From: Lyophyllum atratum
Taxonomy: Eukaryota; Basidiomycota; Agaricomycetes; Agaricales; Lyophyllaceae
Length of the DNA: 64,000 nt
Reading direction: 5' to 3'
Assembly: GCA_014905825.1 (NCBI GenBank)
Contig: JACGCN010000065.1
Coordinates: forward strand, 115,610 to 179,609
Part shown: positions 1 through 11,355 of the stretch, in pieces
Layout: each line of letters begins with the position of its first letter
Numbering within the stretch: the first letter of the stretch is position 1
Notes under the pieces: generated by a model
Told to the model about the DNA's origin: nothing
Databases searched by the model: none
Seen by the model: the letters and a program-made list of their open reading frames with translations, nothing else
Position numbers and translations under genes: made by a program

Positions 1-2329
1 TTTCAGCTCCCCAAGCAACCGCCACTGTACCGTTCATCGACCTTGACCCCAATGAGCCCTTGTGGCCGCTCGACAGCCCTGGTGACCATCAGCCGATTCG
101 CGGTTCCTTAGGTGCCCCTCTCATGGGACCCACAAACCCTGAAATCGTCGCTCAGAACCCCGACTTACTCGCTCCTCCAAGTACTGATCATGGAAGCGTG
201 TCAGTATGCTCCCATCTCGCCTCCTAGACGCTTGTTTGACGGCCCTGTCAGGTCGAATGCAAAGTGGGCGTTCAGTCTCAGCCACAATAGGTTACAGACC
301 GGTGGTTGGGCGCGTAATCAGAACAGTGCGATCGTTCACTTCGATGATTAGTCAATAAATATGCTAATCGCGCGTTCTATTAGTCGGCTCGATGCCCATT
401 GCTGTGGGTCAGTGTTGTTCTTGACTTTCCGTACATCGCACATGCTGATTCTTTGTCGCTCCAGAAATGTCAAGTGTCAATATGCGCCTCGAACCTGGTG
501 CAGTAAGGTACAGTCGCCACAGGATTACTTTGCTATCTCGATAACCGACGCTACATCGCCAGAGAACTCCACTGGCACAAAAATGCAGAGGTATGTCTCA
601 AATGATGTGTGGACGGCGGACAATTGTCTGACTTTGACTAGTGGGCATACGTCCTTAAGGTTAGCTTGAGGCTAGCTCGTCCTTGCCAAATTCCAAACTC
701 GTCACATCTAGGGATCCACACAAATCACAGCTGTCAACGCAGCCGGACAGAACTACATTGCGACTGTTGTACGTGGAGTAGCTATGACTTTTCCTCCCCT
801 TGACCAACCCCCTGTGCAGCAACCTGGCGATCTTTGGTACTTCCCTCCCGGGATTCCTCACTCCCTGCAGGCCACCGATGATGACCCCGAGGGTTCCGAG
901 TTCCTCTTGGTACGTATCTCGTCCATCTTATAAAACACCATTCACTGAGCATCCATCTAGGTCTTCGACTCAGGCGACTTCAGCGAAGATTCAACGTTTT
1001 TGGTCCGTCTTGGTCTGGTTACTGAGTATCTACAAGGCTAAGAGTTCCACAGTTGACCGACTGGCTTTCTCACGTCCCGGCGGAAGGTAAGTGGTGACAA
1101 GTCGTTTGTTATAGATACCATTGTAATGTTGGATTGCCAGTGCTCTCGAAGAATTTCCAAAGGTCAGTCGCTCTTGCGTATCACGGTATGAAAGGAACTA
1201 AATCTCCTTCTGCAGTAATATCTCCGCTTTCGCTCACATCCCTGCCGAAGAGCTCTACATTTTCCCCGCCGGTACGCAAATCTCTGTCTAGGTCGTCACT
1301 GTCAACTTACGCAATCCAGCTCTCCCCGAGCCTGACAGCGCTGGGCCGAAGAGCCCCCAAGGCACTGTCCCAGAGCCGTTCTCGTTCCAGATGTCAAAGG
1401 TCAAGCCCACACAACTAACAGGCGGAACTGTGAAAGTCGTCGACTCGACAACATTCAAGATTTCCAAGACGATCTCTGCAGCGGGTACTAAATTCCAAGA
1501 CATTACCTTGATCCATTTGCTAACCACGTTTTCAAGAGGTGACTGTTCAACCAGGCGCAATCAGGCAAGTTATTATTTACTTGAAGTCACGCGAAAGTGT
1601 AGCTGACCTAGACCTCCACCCTCAGGGAGCTCCACGTGAGGCTTTCTTTAATCTCATCAGTTCGTATCTGACGATGTTCCAAGTGGCACCCAACTCAGGA
1701 CGAATGGAGTTTCTTCCTGTACGTTCGGGCATATCGTCCAATCGAAGCTCAGCTGACCCCAGGTTACTTTAGCGAGGGAAGCGGCCGCGTTACTATCTTT
1801 GCCTCCCAATCGAACGCGAGAACATTCAATTATCAGGTATTTTTTCGATAAATATGCTCATTGTTTGCCGCTGATAACGATATCTTTAGGCTGGTGACAT
1901 TGGTACGCTGACGCAATGATGACTCCTCGAAGCTGACATGCTAACGTTGTTCTACGAAGGCTACGTACCTGCAACTATGGGTAAGATTCTCCTATCAGCT
2001 TTATCCAGAGCATGTGCTGAATGCGTATTAGGACACTATGTCGAAAACACGGGCAACACAACATTGAGATTCCTAGAAATTTTCAAGACAGGTAACCAGT
2101 TCGAATGAGCCTTCTAGATACTCTTCTGATCCTTTGGTCCAGACATATTCCAGGACGTCAGTTTGGCCCAGGTATGGAAAATTATACCCTCGCTATTGAT
2201 ATTCTAATCGAGATTGTGTAGTGGCTCGCCTTGACCCCGCCGAAATTAGTCCAAGAACACTTGGGGCTTTCCGACGACGTCATTTCACGCCTCTCAAAGA
2301 CCAAAAATACCGTGATCGGCCCGAAATAA
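1..2329 (+). CDS. Oxalate decarboxylase, bicupin (5' end outside window)
   Basis: Converts oxalate to formate and CO2 with Mn; in wood-decay fungi it is secreted or periplasmic and controls oxalate. About 20 exons splice in one frame. Exons include 384-407, 465-507, 563-590, 642-659, 712-768, 820-909, 961-1002, 1053-1086, 1626-1635, 1684-1718, 1773-1836, 1891-1903, 2032-2091 and 2222-2329. Cupin 1 has RELHWHKNAEW plus PPGIPHSLQ; cupin 2 has RELHWHPTQDEW plus ATMGHYVENTG, so both metal sites (HxH, E, H) look complete. The stretch DFSEDSTF matches the SENS-type lid that carries the catalytic Glu in OxdC. The frame starts behind an AG at position 6, so the signal peptide exon lies upstream. One intron (1565-1625) has a GC donor. 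The stop is TAA at 2327. No breaks are seen. Family assignment is strong. Confidence 0.93.
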
Positions 2330-2459
2330 TATACGCCCTCACGCCTTCTGGCGCGAACTTCCATGACATGAGAAACGATTCTATTTTTCATACGCTGTAA
2401 TTTTATACAAATCAAATATAGCAATCTACCGACACCCAAAAATAAGCCTTTCGTAAGGG

Positions 2460-5200
2460 TTACTGCTCCGATGTCGCATATGCCAGCGTCAGTCCCGTCA
2501 TCAGTCTGTCCCACGTCGGCATCAAGTATCTCTCTGTGATCTCAAGCCGGGTTCTTTTGTCTTGCTGGACCGATGACTTGGTTCCGCAGTTTCCGCTCCA
2601 ATGTGCATGAAGAATAGCCCATTCGCTCTCTCCCACCAGCTCTGAGAATCCACAATTTCGGAGGAAGGTCCGATCGGCGTGCCATGCCGTGCGATGTCTC
2701 GCGATGTACGTCCTTCATGAGACTTCTCCATATCCACGCGGGTGATCTTGTTCTCAACTTATAGCTGATCATGTGTGGAAGACGCGCCAGGAGGGTCTCG
2801 CGTCAACGAATGATCTTCCCTGGGATGGACATCACAGCAGGGAATAGGCGATTCAGTCCGTTCGTGGTGACCAGAGCTTATCGGCCGTAGCGTCGTAGCG
2901 TCCTCAACGCGCTGACATGGGACGATCGACTGAAAAAGTCACCAGTATCACATTGCAGCCAGGGCATATCGGCGCGTCCTACGGGATGATCGCCTTCCAC
3001 TTTGTTGAGGGAGAACAAGGGGATGTCGTCGATAGTTCTTCGGACAAGAGATAGATCTTGGATGTCCAGATGGAGGGCGAATACGCGGATATATCGGAAG
3101 CAGTATCAGCACACTGCGATACGCCCCAATCCCGGCGAGAAATCTATGGCAGATTTGAGTGGGTCTTGACTTGATATGGACACGTCATAACGTCGTTTGT
3201 TTCAGCCCATACGATGGTGGTCTATTTCTGGCGACGATTTCACGTCGTTCTGACCGGAGCGTGTGCCTGGCCAGCAACGTGTTCCGAGAAAGGTGGAGGC
3301 CCAGAAATGGCCGTAGGTGGCGATATAGCATAGTCCTCCAGAGTCGATAACAGAGTAGGAAGATGGGATAAAGGGCTAAGAGATAGCGAAGATGGTTCAG
3401 AGCCGTACTCATGTGTCTCGTCATCGAAAGCATTAGAATCATCGAGTTCCGATGAGACGCTCCGTAGCAGGTGAGTGCTCGCCGCCGGGCTGCACAAGCT
3501 CCTGGGCGACAACATCCACTTGCGATAATGAAGTTTAGGAGTCGGTCGTCTCGTCATCCGTGCAGCCGGCATCAGGTAGAAGTAAGCTCGGACTGTCGCA
3601 AAAATCATCACGGACCTCTCGAGCTAATGCGGAGTTAACGCATTCTATACTGGCGCACATATCTCCCAGCGAGATTTCTCCGTCAATGCCACCGTCCTTG
3701 AGTGTCTGGTCCTTATAAGTGAATACAGGCTCGGGCTGCAGGTCCCCTGTATTCGATGGTCGCGAGGTAGGCAAGCTCGGAAACGCAATGTGGAAGAGGT
3801 CAATTAACCCGAAACTGAGGTCGTCGTCGAAATCTGAGACGTCGAGCTCGCCTGCCTGGGCCTCAGACTTCATCTCCGAGTCATACATCATAACACCCGA
3901 CGGAGTCTGCAGAGATTCACGACAGCTAGGGGAGTGCAATTGGTAACTAGCAGACGAACCATAAGGTGGAGAGCGGTTGGAGGCTTTGGTGATGGGCTTG
4001 GAGGGAGCCTCCTCATTAAATATGGGACTTCGTCGTATTGGGCGGTGTTTGGTTAGCCGCTGACCCCGGGGATATTGAGAGACATACCGAGGATGGTGCC
4101 TCGTGTTGAGGTAAATAAAAGCCAAGATCCAATGCTACCCCATCGATACCCTTTGCCCCACATGGAGCACGTACGAGTGAGATGTGGTCGTAATCTTGAG
4201 CCTCAGTGGTTGGAGGTAAATTTTGATCCATGAGCGTCTTTGCGGGTTCCTGAGATAAAAGTAGAGTCGACGTGGCCAGTGGCTCTATGGCGGCGCCACG
4301 GTGCCGGGACGAAACAACTAAAGAAAACAGGTAAGTTGGATGCTCAATATAGAGGCTATTTGTGGATCACCCGTTCGGTCAGTATCCACGCTTGCCTCAG
4401 GAGGACAGGCAGATCCGATGCCTATTCAAACGGGAAAAATCAACTTTGGGCCTTGATCAACGGACCGGGACATGTAAGCTCACCAAGATCAGCGAACCCA
4501 AGATCCTCTCACTAAGCAGCACCCTATGGTGCGTCTCCCTCATCGAGGGATGGACTAGATAAGTCACCGATCAAGTCCCCATCTTGAAAATCCGTCGTCT
4601 GAGAAAGTTCTACCGGCGGATCGAGGCCCGATGAGCTAAATGAGAGGTCATTACTAGATCTCTGGACGACTTTGGGTATCGACCATGGACGGACCGCTCC
4701 AGGTTGAACGCCGGTTGGTGAGTCGATGAGGCCTGAAGTGGTTTGGGTCAATTCAGATGACGAGTGTGGTTCAAGGTGGAAATCGGAATGGGCAACACAA
4801 ATCCCCCCCAAAGTCCATGCATCAAGTTGACCAGACTCTTCACGGGATGAGTCAAGACAGGCGAGCAGTAGTATCTAGTGCATCGCAATTCGGTGACTGG
4901 GGTATCTGCTTCGATGATTGTAGATGGCGCCGAGTAGGACCGCTACTCTGCAGTTCCCGGTATATCTGCGTCAAACTGTGGTCGTTCTTGGTTGACCTGG
5001 CTGAGAGAATCGTGGATATTCAATCTCAACTGACATCTACAGGTGGTCTCACATTTCTTTAAATACGTGGCCAGACACTCTAAGCCATATGATGAACTCC
5101 GCCGCCTGCTCACCCGTGCGACCAGGTACATGGCGTCGAATTAGTCTCGCCAGTTCTATCTCATTGATATGTTCGATCTGGCATGCGGAATGTTGTCAGA
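2460..5200 (-). CDS. Unrecognised multi-exon gene or decaying gene, convergent with oxalate decarboxylase
   Basis: Several minus-strand segments have protein-like composition. 2460-2690 ends in TAA and contains LEITERYLMPTWDRLM. 2885-3120 contains DIPLFSLNKVEGDHPVG and RADMPWLQCDTGDFF. 3240-3430 is Ser/Pro/acidic. 3540-4020 is acidic, with DVSDFDDDLSFGLIDLF. 4524-4790 is Ser-rich. 5060-5190 contains NEIELARLIRRHVPGRTG. An ATG that fits a start lies at 4231. I could not link all segments with consensus introns: an in-frame TAA sits near 3535, followed by more open frame. The long acidic Ser/Pro-rich part suggests a disordered nuclear or regulatory protein, but no domain is recognised. It may be one gene, two genes, or a pseudogene. 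Boundaries are approximate. Confidence 0.35.
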
Positions 5201-7604
5201 ACCTTCCGAAGCTGAAGTTAGACTCTCTTACCGAGCTTGATCCCGGGCAGGGAGCCGACCAAGAGTCAACAACATTTCGTCGGACAATGGGTGTAAACCC
5301 GAGAATGTGGAACACCTGCGACGCTGCTTCGGTCGACTATGGGCGGCTGCGACGGGAAATGGAGAGGCCGCTCGCCTCACATCACAAACGCGTTCGGAAA
5401 CAAAGAAAATAGAGCTGTCGCACTTGAACGCGCATTATAATGAGGACTTTAAGAGACATTCTTAAAACTCCTAACTTGCACTCCGGGGCTTCAAGTGCTG
5501 AAAAATTGTCCATAAAAAGAGAATTTACATACTTACGGGGTGCGCAAATTATGTGTAAGTACATCATAGGCGCCTTTATCCAGAACATGTCCCAGAGAAC
5601 CACTCTTAGAGGGAGGATTGAGATATTGGCAGATAAAGACGTTGACCAATAAACTGGGCATCTTCAGCCTCTAAGAAAATCATAAGAATCTAAATTGGCG
5701 ATTACCAGTCCTGAGGAGTTGCGCAAGTCAGTCAAGATCTTGGCGTTGGGACATGAAGCAGGAGTAACCCATTCCGGGAACAAGCCTGGACTTGATGGGA
5801 GATGTGGATAATTGATCGGCTACATATGCCTCGCAATCTGCCGTGCCGGCCCTAAACTCCACGCGTCAAAATCCCGAAAAAAATTACTTTCTTCCTATCT
5901 CTGCTTCCTGCCCTTCATGGTTTCCTCATCGGCCTCGACGTCGACTACGTGACTTCAGCCGATATCCATGGTGAGCTGCTGTTTCTCTTCGTTGCCTCTT
6001 CGAATGGATGATATTTCCAAATTATCTTCGAGTGTCTACCGTCAATACCTAGACATTGACACGATGTGGTTTTTTTTGTCATAGTTACACTGATCGGGTT
6101 TCCTTCTCTGGCGTCTTCTCAGACCACGTACTGATTCTCTATGCTTTGTAGGCCTTGCACTCGTAAATGTCGTGTCGAAGATAGTTTGAAGGATCTCGCA
6201 GACGAGGCAGACTCTTCGGTAAGTCCACTTTCTCATCGACTGCCCATCCCCACATCTCCATCCCACAAAGATGAAACAAAAACAATTCAAACTAGAGTAT
6301 ATGAGAGCCCAAGGCTCGATGCTTTAAATGTATCTGTCAATCCACTGACATTCATTCTGGTTCACACATCGTTTGTAACTCGTGCTTATTCACCCCTCTC
6401 CTATAGCGCCCACCTGAGGTCATGCTGACCTTGTCCGCTTCGCGTCCATCCTGTACCCCGATGGTGAGCGTCTTTTCCATGTTCCTGAGTGATGATACAA
6501 AGGAATTACCGCCTGAACTGCCCTTCGGGGTGGTGTTGACGACAATTCCATGGCTGTATTTTTCGAAATATTCTGACTCCTTTCTCATGCTTCATTTGAT
6601 TGACGTCTTTACTAATATCATTATCTCTAGACTGCATCTTACTCTGTCGATATGGACTAGACATAGTCATGCTCCCCATACTATCATCGAAATGGTGAGT
6701 ACAAGGGCTGATGCTCGTTTTTCTATGATGTTTTATCACGACGGTCTTCGTATTATCGCTGCCGAAAAGGCCCGCCACAGCTCAAAAAATCGGGCAACCC
6801 CATCTGATTCTTTTCCTGATCCATGCTACTTCCGGACTCTTATTAACTGACGAATCTCCTTTCAGACACGATGCCGAGGTTCAAAGAATGTCCGCTATAT
6901 CAATGTCGACATATGCAGGTGCCACCAGCATGGTAGGTCGTCTTTTCTTCCCACAATTTCTCGAATTCTACCTGCTCGACTATGATGATACAATCTTCAA
7001 CCAAAATATCAACTAGAAGCTGTTGCTGAGCTTCGGCTTTGATTGGATTACTTGCTACTGACTCGTCCTTGATTGTTGCTGTTCTATATCTTCGAGCTAA
7101 ACGTTAACCATGTCGCGTTTAGATTTTTGTGCTAGACATCTGTAGACCAGCCGGGAATATATTGTTGCGACGTATCTTCTATCATGGATTAAACAGGCTT
7201 TATGCTCATTAATGCAGTCAGGCCGCAGCTAAGTTTAGGGGCCGATACATTTGTATGCCCACTGGGATTATGCTGAGACTTACATGTCCAATCCCGATGC
7301 TTCTCTTGAATTCTCCAAATACGACCTGGTTGTCGCTCCCATAAAAATCACTTCAGTGTTCTTGAGCGATCAATATCTCGAGACTGTCGTGGTGTCGAAG
7401 AGACTTCGTTTTTACTCTGGAACTCGCTCATCAATCTCCTTCAATCTCCTGTCCTCTCATGATGGTCGCTCAGTCGTCGCATATTCTTATCATTGCCTCG
7501 GCATCTCTCAAACATTAGACCCAGTTCACAGCCTTCCGACGTAGGTGGTGCCCATCCAGGCCATTTGAATTATCTGTTGTCGACGGCGATGCTGATCGAC
7601 GCAC
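5201..7604. other. Stretch without a supported gene; several exon-like pieces
   Basis: No protein family is recognised here. On the plus strand a series of short open pieces bounded by AG and GT is seen: about 6150-6217, 6408-6462, 6632-6693 and 6867-6931, each followed by a good donor (GTAAGT, GTGAGC, GTGAGT, GTAGGT). They do not join into one clear frame, so a small many-exon gene, a non-coding spliced transcript or chance are all possible. An open piece at 7281-7544 starts with ATG and also matches nothing known to me. Confidence 0.3.
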
Positions 7605-8656
7605 ATGCATCTCGACAGGCTTTCGACAGACTGTGGACTGCTTGGGACCCATAACCGAACGACCGACGCCTGTTTATACCGACTTACTCATCGGCGATAC
7701 ATCGACGTGTTTGACCTACGACCTTCCGGCAGGATATCCTTCCCCACAGTCATCTACTTTCTCTCCAGGTACGGACATGCCGACCTGAATCCCCGAATGC
7801 ACCAGTCGGAGCTAACTACTACTATGTATCGGCCATGTTGAACGCCGCATCACGAAGTAAGGATATACACTCGCTTTTCGACCACCCGAGCATGCTGAAC
7901 TCACGAACAACCTGGAGCTGCGCCACTTGGAACCAAACGCTGACAGGAGCTCCAGACCACCGCCTGCGTTATGTACCACATCGCGTTCTCCTCCAGCACC
8001 CTCCTTTGCTTCCTCCGCGTCCACGCCATCTTCAACCGCAACAAATACATGTCGCCTTCTTCTTTGTCCTATGGCTCGCGGTATTGGGCGGCTCCATCAC
8101 AGTCGCCATGTCCGGAGGCTCTGGCCCGCGGGGCCCGACCAATTACTGTCTCGCTAAGCCTCTCAAGCCATACATCAGCGTCTCTCCGATCACGCTGGCG
8201 GCCAATGACACCTGTGTCCTCATCGCCATCTCCTGGCGTTTGCTTTCATCCTCGTGGGTAGATCCGGAGACCAAGCCTGGATCTCCGAATCAAGCGTATG
8301 GCGCTCGCGGTACAGAGCCTCCCCGCCTTCTCAAAAGCGATTCTCCAGGATGGCCAAGTCTACTACCTGTAAGCTCCTTTTCACTGCTCACTTGCTTCCG
8401 CGATATCGAGCCCTTCGTTGACTTTGCCGCTTCGGATTCTAGGGTTTCCATCGTCAGCAATGTGGTTTCCGTCTTGACCGTTACGCTCCGCGACATCCCA
8501 TCCGGATACCGCTTCATGTACCCCTTCAATGCGGTACTTACAAACATGATGGCCTGCCGCGTGTACCGCCATACCATGTTCGAGGACTTTAGGGAGGAAT
8601 CCATCTCCACGTCGTGGCTTGCATCGCAGCGAGGAAGTGCTGGCGGTGACAAATGA
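7605..8656 (+). pseudogene. DUF6533-like seven-transmembrane protein gene with frameshifts
   Basis: Recognisable pieces appear in the order typical of an abundant agaricomycete 7TM family of unknown function: RISFPTVIYFLSRYG (about 7725-7775), LLCFLRVHAIFNRNKYM (about 8000-8050), AFFFVLWLAVLGGSITVAM (8053-8110), PTNYCLAKPLKPYISVSP, ANDTCVLIAISWRLL, MALAVQSLPAFSKAILQDG (8296-8355), then after an intron VVSVLTVTLRDIPSGYRFM and NAVLTNMMACRVYRHTMF, with stop TGA at 8656. The frame changes by one base near 8050 and again between about 8255 and 8290; no intron of sensible size removes either change. The N-terminal helices are hard to follow. So this is a decaying copy, or the sequence has two single-base errors. 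Confidence 0.7.
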
Positions 8657-8984
8657 CCTTTACCCCGTGGAGAAGGGCGAAAATAGTGTGAATGGCGAGG
8701 CCCTTGGAGTGGGGTATGTAACGAAGTTCTCGCACAGGAATTTGCACAAACGTTGGCGTTCCAGACTACCATTTGCATGCACAGGAGACATATGCAGGGA
8801 GCGTGACTGCAGCTAGCTTTATATAGCGCACATAAACACGAAGAGGTATTGAATCTCTGTAGACATGGGAAGTTCAATGCACTTGTACAGCGGACCCGTG
8901 GAATCGACAGATGGAATGCGTCCAGAAAGCGAAAAAGTCCATAGCATACATAATGGCTCGAAGCAACATGCTAGCACCCGGAAA

Positions 8985-10729
8985 TCAGATCACATTGCCT
9001 AGGACGTTCCCACTCTCCTGCACCAATCGCCCCTTCACGGCCTCCAGCGTTTTCTCTCTGCCGTTCAGCACGGTATTGTGACCATCGACTTTGGCGTCGA
9101 AGCTCGCAAAGAGTTTCATCTTGGCGCTGGAGCAGATCAAGAGAGATAAACACAACAAAAACACGATGAACGAAGTAGGGGGTGCGGAGGAGAAAGAACA
9201 GACGTCATGTGGTCCTTCACCTAAATTAATGGTGTATTATTAGTATATGAGTTAGCCGAGTAGTCATGGGGTACTCACGAAGTCAAGGATCTTGCTGTAC
9301 CGCGCGGCTTGTTCTATGATGGGTTTCACAGCCGTCGGGGAGATGTACACTCAAGGAGAATAAAGGCCTACCGTCAGCCCCAGCAACCCACTCAGCCATT
9401 GTGCATTGCTTCCACCTCCCAACGGCCCGTTCATACTGCTCCGTGTGATCCTCGACAATGATATCGACGTCGCATCCTAGAAGCCTGTCAAGGGCTCCAT
9501 GGCTTTCGTCTGAGTTCTGTTGCTGATGGTTGTGTTGCTCGTATGAATCCTCCCGGAGTCGTTTGTTCTCTGGTGGTGTCAAGGGAAGCTGGTGTTGATA
9601 TGAGGGCCGGAAATTGTTTGCTAGAACCTCGGGGGTGCGGCAATGGTTGCGAGACTCGGCCGAGTGGCTTCCTGGGCTTGAAGGGTGCGCCGTAACGGAC
9701 TTAGCTCGTTGGCTATATACATCCTGCGTGGTGATAAAGCTAGACATTCAGATAACGAGCATACCGGTAACGTACGTCTTGGTTCCTGTATCGCTTATAG
9801 TTTCCAGAGGCCGGGTTGTGGTCCGAGTCGCTGTCCAGGTCACCGCGGGATCGCTTGACCGGTACTAAACTAGCCCTGCTGAAAGCCCGTCTCGCGTCGT
9901 CGGCCTCCGGATTCTGGCTAGGTCGAGTCCCGTCCGGATTCAGCACGACACGTTGGGCTTCATATTGCTTCGGAATTGACATGTTGACATTGAAAGGTAG
10001 CAGAGGGACGGGGACGTCTGACTCGGCAGCTACAAAAGGACGCGTGCTTATAGCCCTAATCGAAGTTGGGGGGCTCGGGAGCTGGGGCTTCGGAGGTTCT
10101 GAGGTGCTGTGCGGGTTAGAAAACGAGAATCCGAGTGTAGGACTCGATATATGCGCGTCATTCTGAACTTGGATGTCGGATGCAGCCTGAGGTACAGATG
10201 GAGTGGGCAATCCGGGCATTCTAAACATTGCCTGAGCATTATTGGCCGTGTAGACATCGGAAACGAGACTATTCGAAAGACTGGGAGAAGATGGTCGAGG
10301 CGCACGACGAGGAACGGGCGCGATGATGTTGAACGAGTTGTTTCGATTCAGCGCCTGCTTCTGCTCCTGGCGGGCCGTAGAGCGTGGGTCAGCCGTCCCA
10401 GGTCTCAATGGCGCGTTTTCGGTCAGAGGCGCTCTTCGGGTCGCGTTTTGGTCCTGCACGGAACCTTGCGAAGCTGGGTTCTTTCGCTTCAATAAACTGC
10501 CCGTATTGAGGGGTCGGTTTACGCTGCCATTCGCGTTTCCTGGGTTCGTCTTGGCTGGCTGAGCATTAGGGTCAATAGGCAGAGGTTTGGCGGGGGCGTG
10601 AAGTGGATTAGATAGATCAACTGAAAACTGAGGATTTGTCTTCTGGATGGCATTCGGTTGGTCGTGAAGGTGAGCCGCCCTGGAAGCTGGTCTAGCACCA
10701 GCAGGAACGAAAGGCGTGCGAGCACTCAT
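8985..10729 (-). CDS. ECM11-like meiotic/synaptonemal protein
   Basis: Five exons on the minus strand: 9776-10729, 9372-9723, 9279-9313, 9204-9220 and 8985-9126. They splice in frame to about 500 residues. The first two thirds are disordered, Pro/Ser/Asn-rich. The C-terminal 130 residues carry the ECM11-type domain: DRLLGCDVDIIVEDH, YERAVGRWKQCTMAEWVAGA, then YSKILDFVKDHM, KLFASFDAKVDGHN and EKTLEAVKGRLVQE. In yeast Ecm11 acts with Gmc2 in the synaptonemal complex central element; the basidiomycete role is inferred only. The ATG at 10729 gives a plausible MSARTPFVPAG start. A second in-frame ATG exists at 10777, which would add 16 residues. The stop is TGA at 8985. Confidence 0.8.
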
Positions 10730-11034
10730 GGAAGCAGAGATTGTCGTGGTAAGAAACAAGGAAGTGAATTTCTTCATCGCTGCCCGTTTTGTGGCCGGAG
10801 AGGCCGGGCCGCCAGACCTGCTCCTCCGCGACTTCAATTCAATCAAGACCAAGTCCGTCTGCGCGTGAGGGACGCGACCTTTACACTCTTTTACGCGACA
10901 TCCAGCAGAAAAGTTACATTTGGAAGAGTATAGGTCATTGCAGTGGAGGGCCTCCTCAGAAATCTAGTTATCCCGTAGCGATCCCTCACCCACCACTGAT
11001 AGATTCTTTTCTCGGCTCAATATCCACGAGCAAA

Positions 11035-11355
11035 ATGGAAGCCTCGCCGTCCCTGTCACCCCGCAACCCGTTGGATGACTCTGCCAAGATGCACTTCATA
11101 TGCTCCTCGGCTGGCAATGTCATTCATGTGTATCGGCGACTACAGCAAGAAAGGCGACTATCCAAGAGGAAATTCAAATTCCAGTCGAACACACAGCGGC
11201 ATCGATGTCATCAGATGCCCCATTTCTACGGTCGTGTCCATGTCCCGCGGTGCGCGGCCATGGTGTGGCTGGTAGACGATCTTCAGGGAACAATTTCAGT
11301 GATTTTCGAGGCAAAGGAAAGTGCTCCGCTGAACCGCCATGTTCCTGTGGCCTAG
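11035..11355 (+). CDS. Hypothetical 106-residue open frame
   Basis: An uninterrupted frame from ATG at 11035 to TAG at 11355, starting MEASPSLSPRNPLDDS. It ends three bases into the 3' end of the HNH gene on the other strand (convergent overlap). No domain, signal peptide or membrane segment is visible. A competing frame in the same stretch also looks protein-like, so an unspliced or partly spliced small gene is possible. It may be chance. Confidence 0.25.
   Translation: MEASPSLSPRNPLDDSAKMHFICSSAGNVIHVYRRLQQERRLSKRKFKFQSNTQRHRCHQMPHFYGRVHVPRCAAMVWLVDDLQGTISVIFEAKESAPLNRHVPVA

Noticed and set aside
8290..8877. 195-codon minus-strand frame
   Set aside because: Antisense to the 7TM gene, whose plus-strand family pattern is clear.
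10789..11355. Extension of the 106-codon frame upstream to 10789
   Set aside because: The upstream part overlaps the ECM11-like 5' region and has no ATG; only the part from 11035 was kept, at low confidence.
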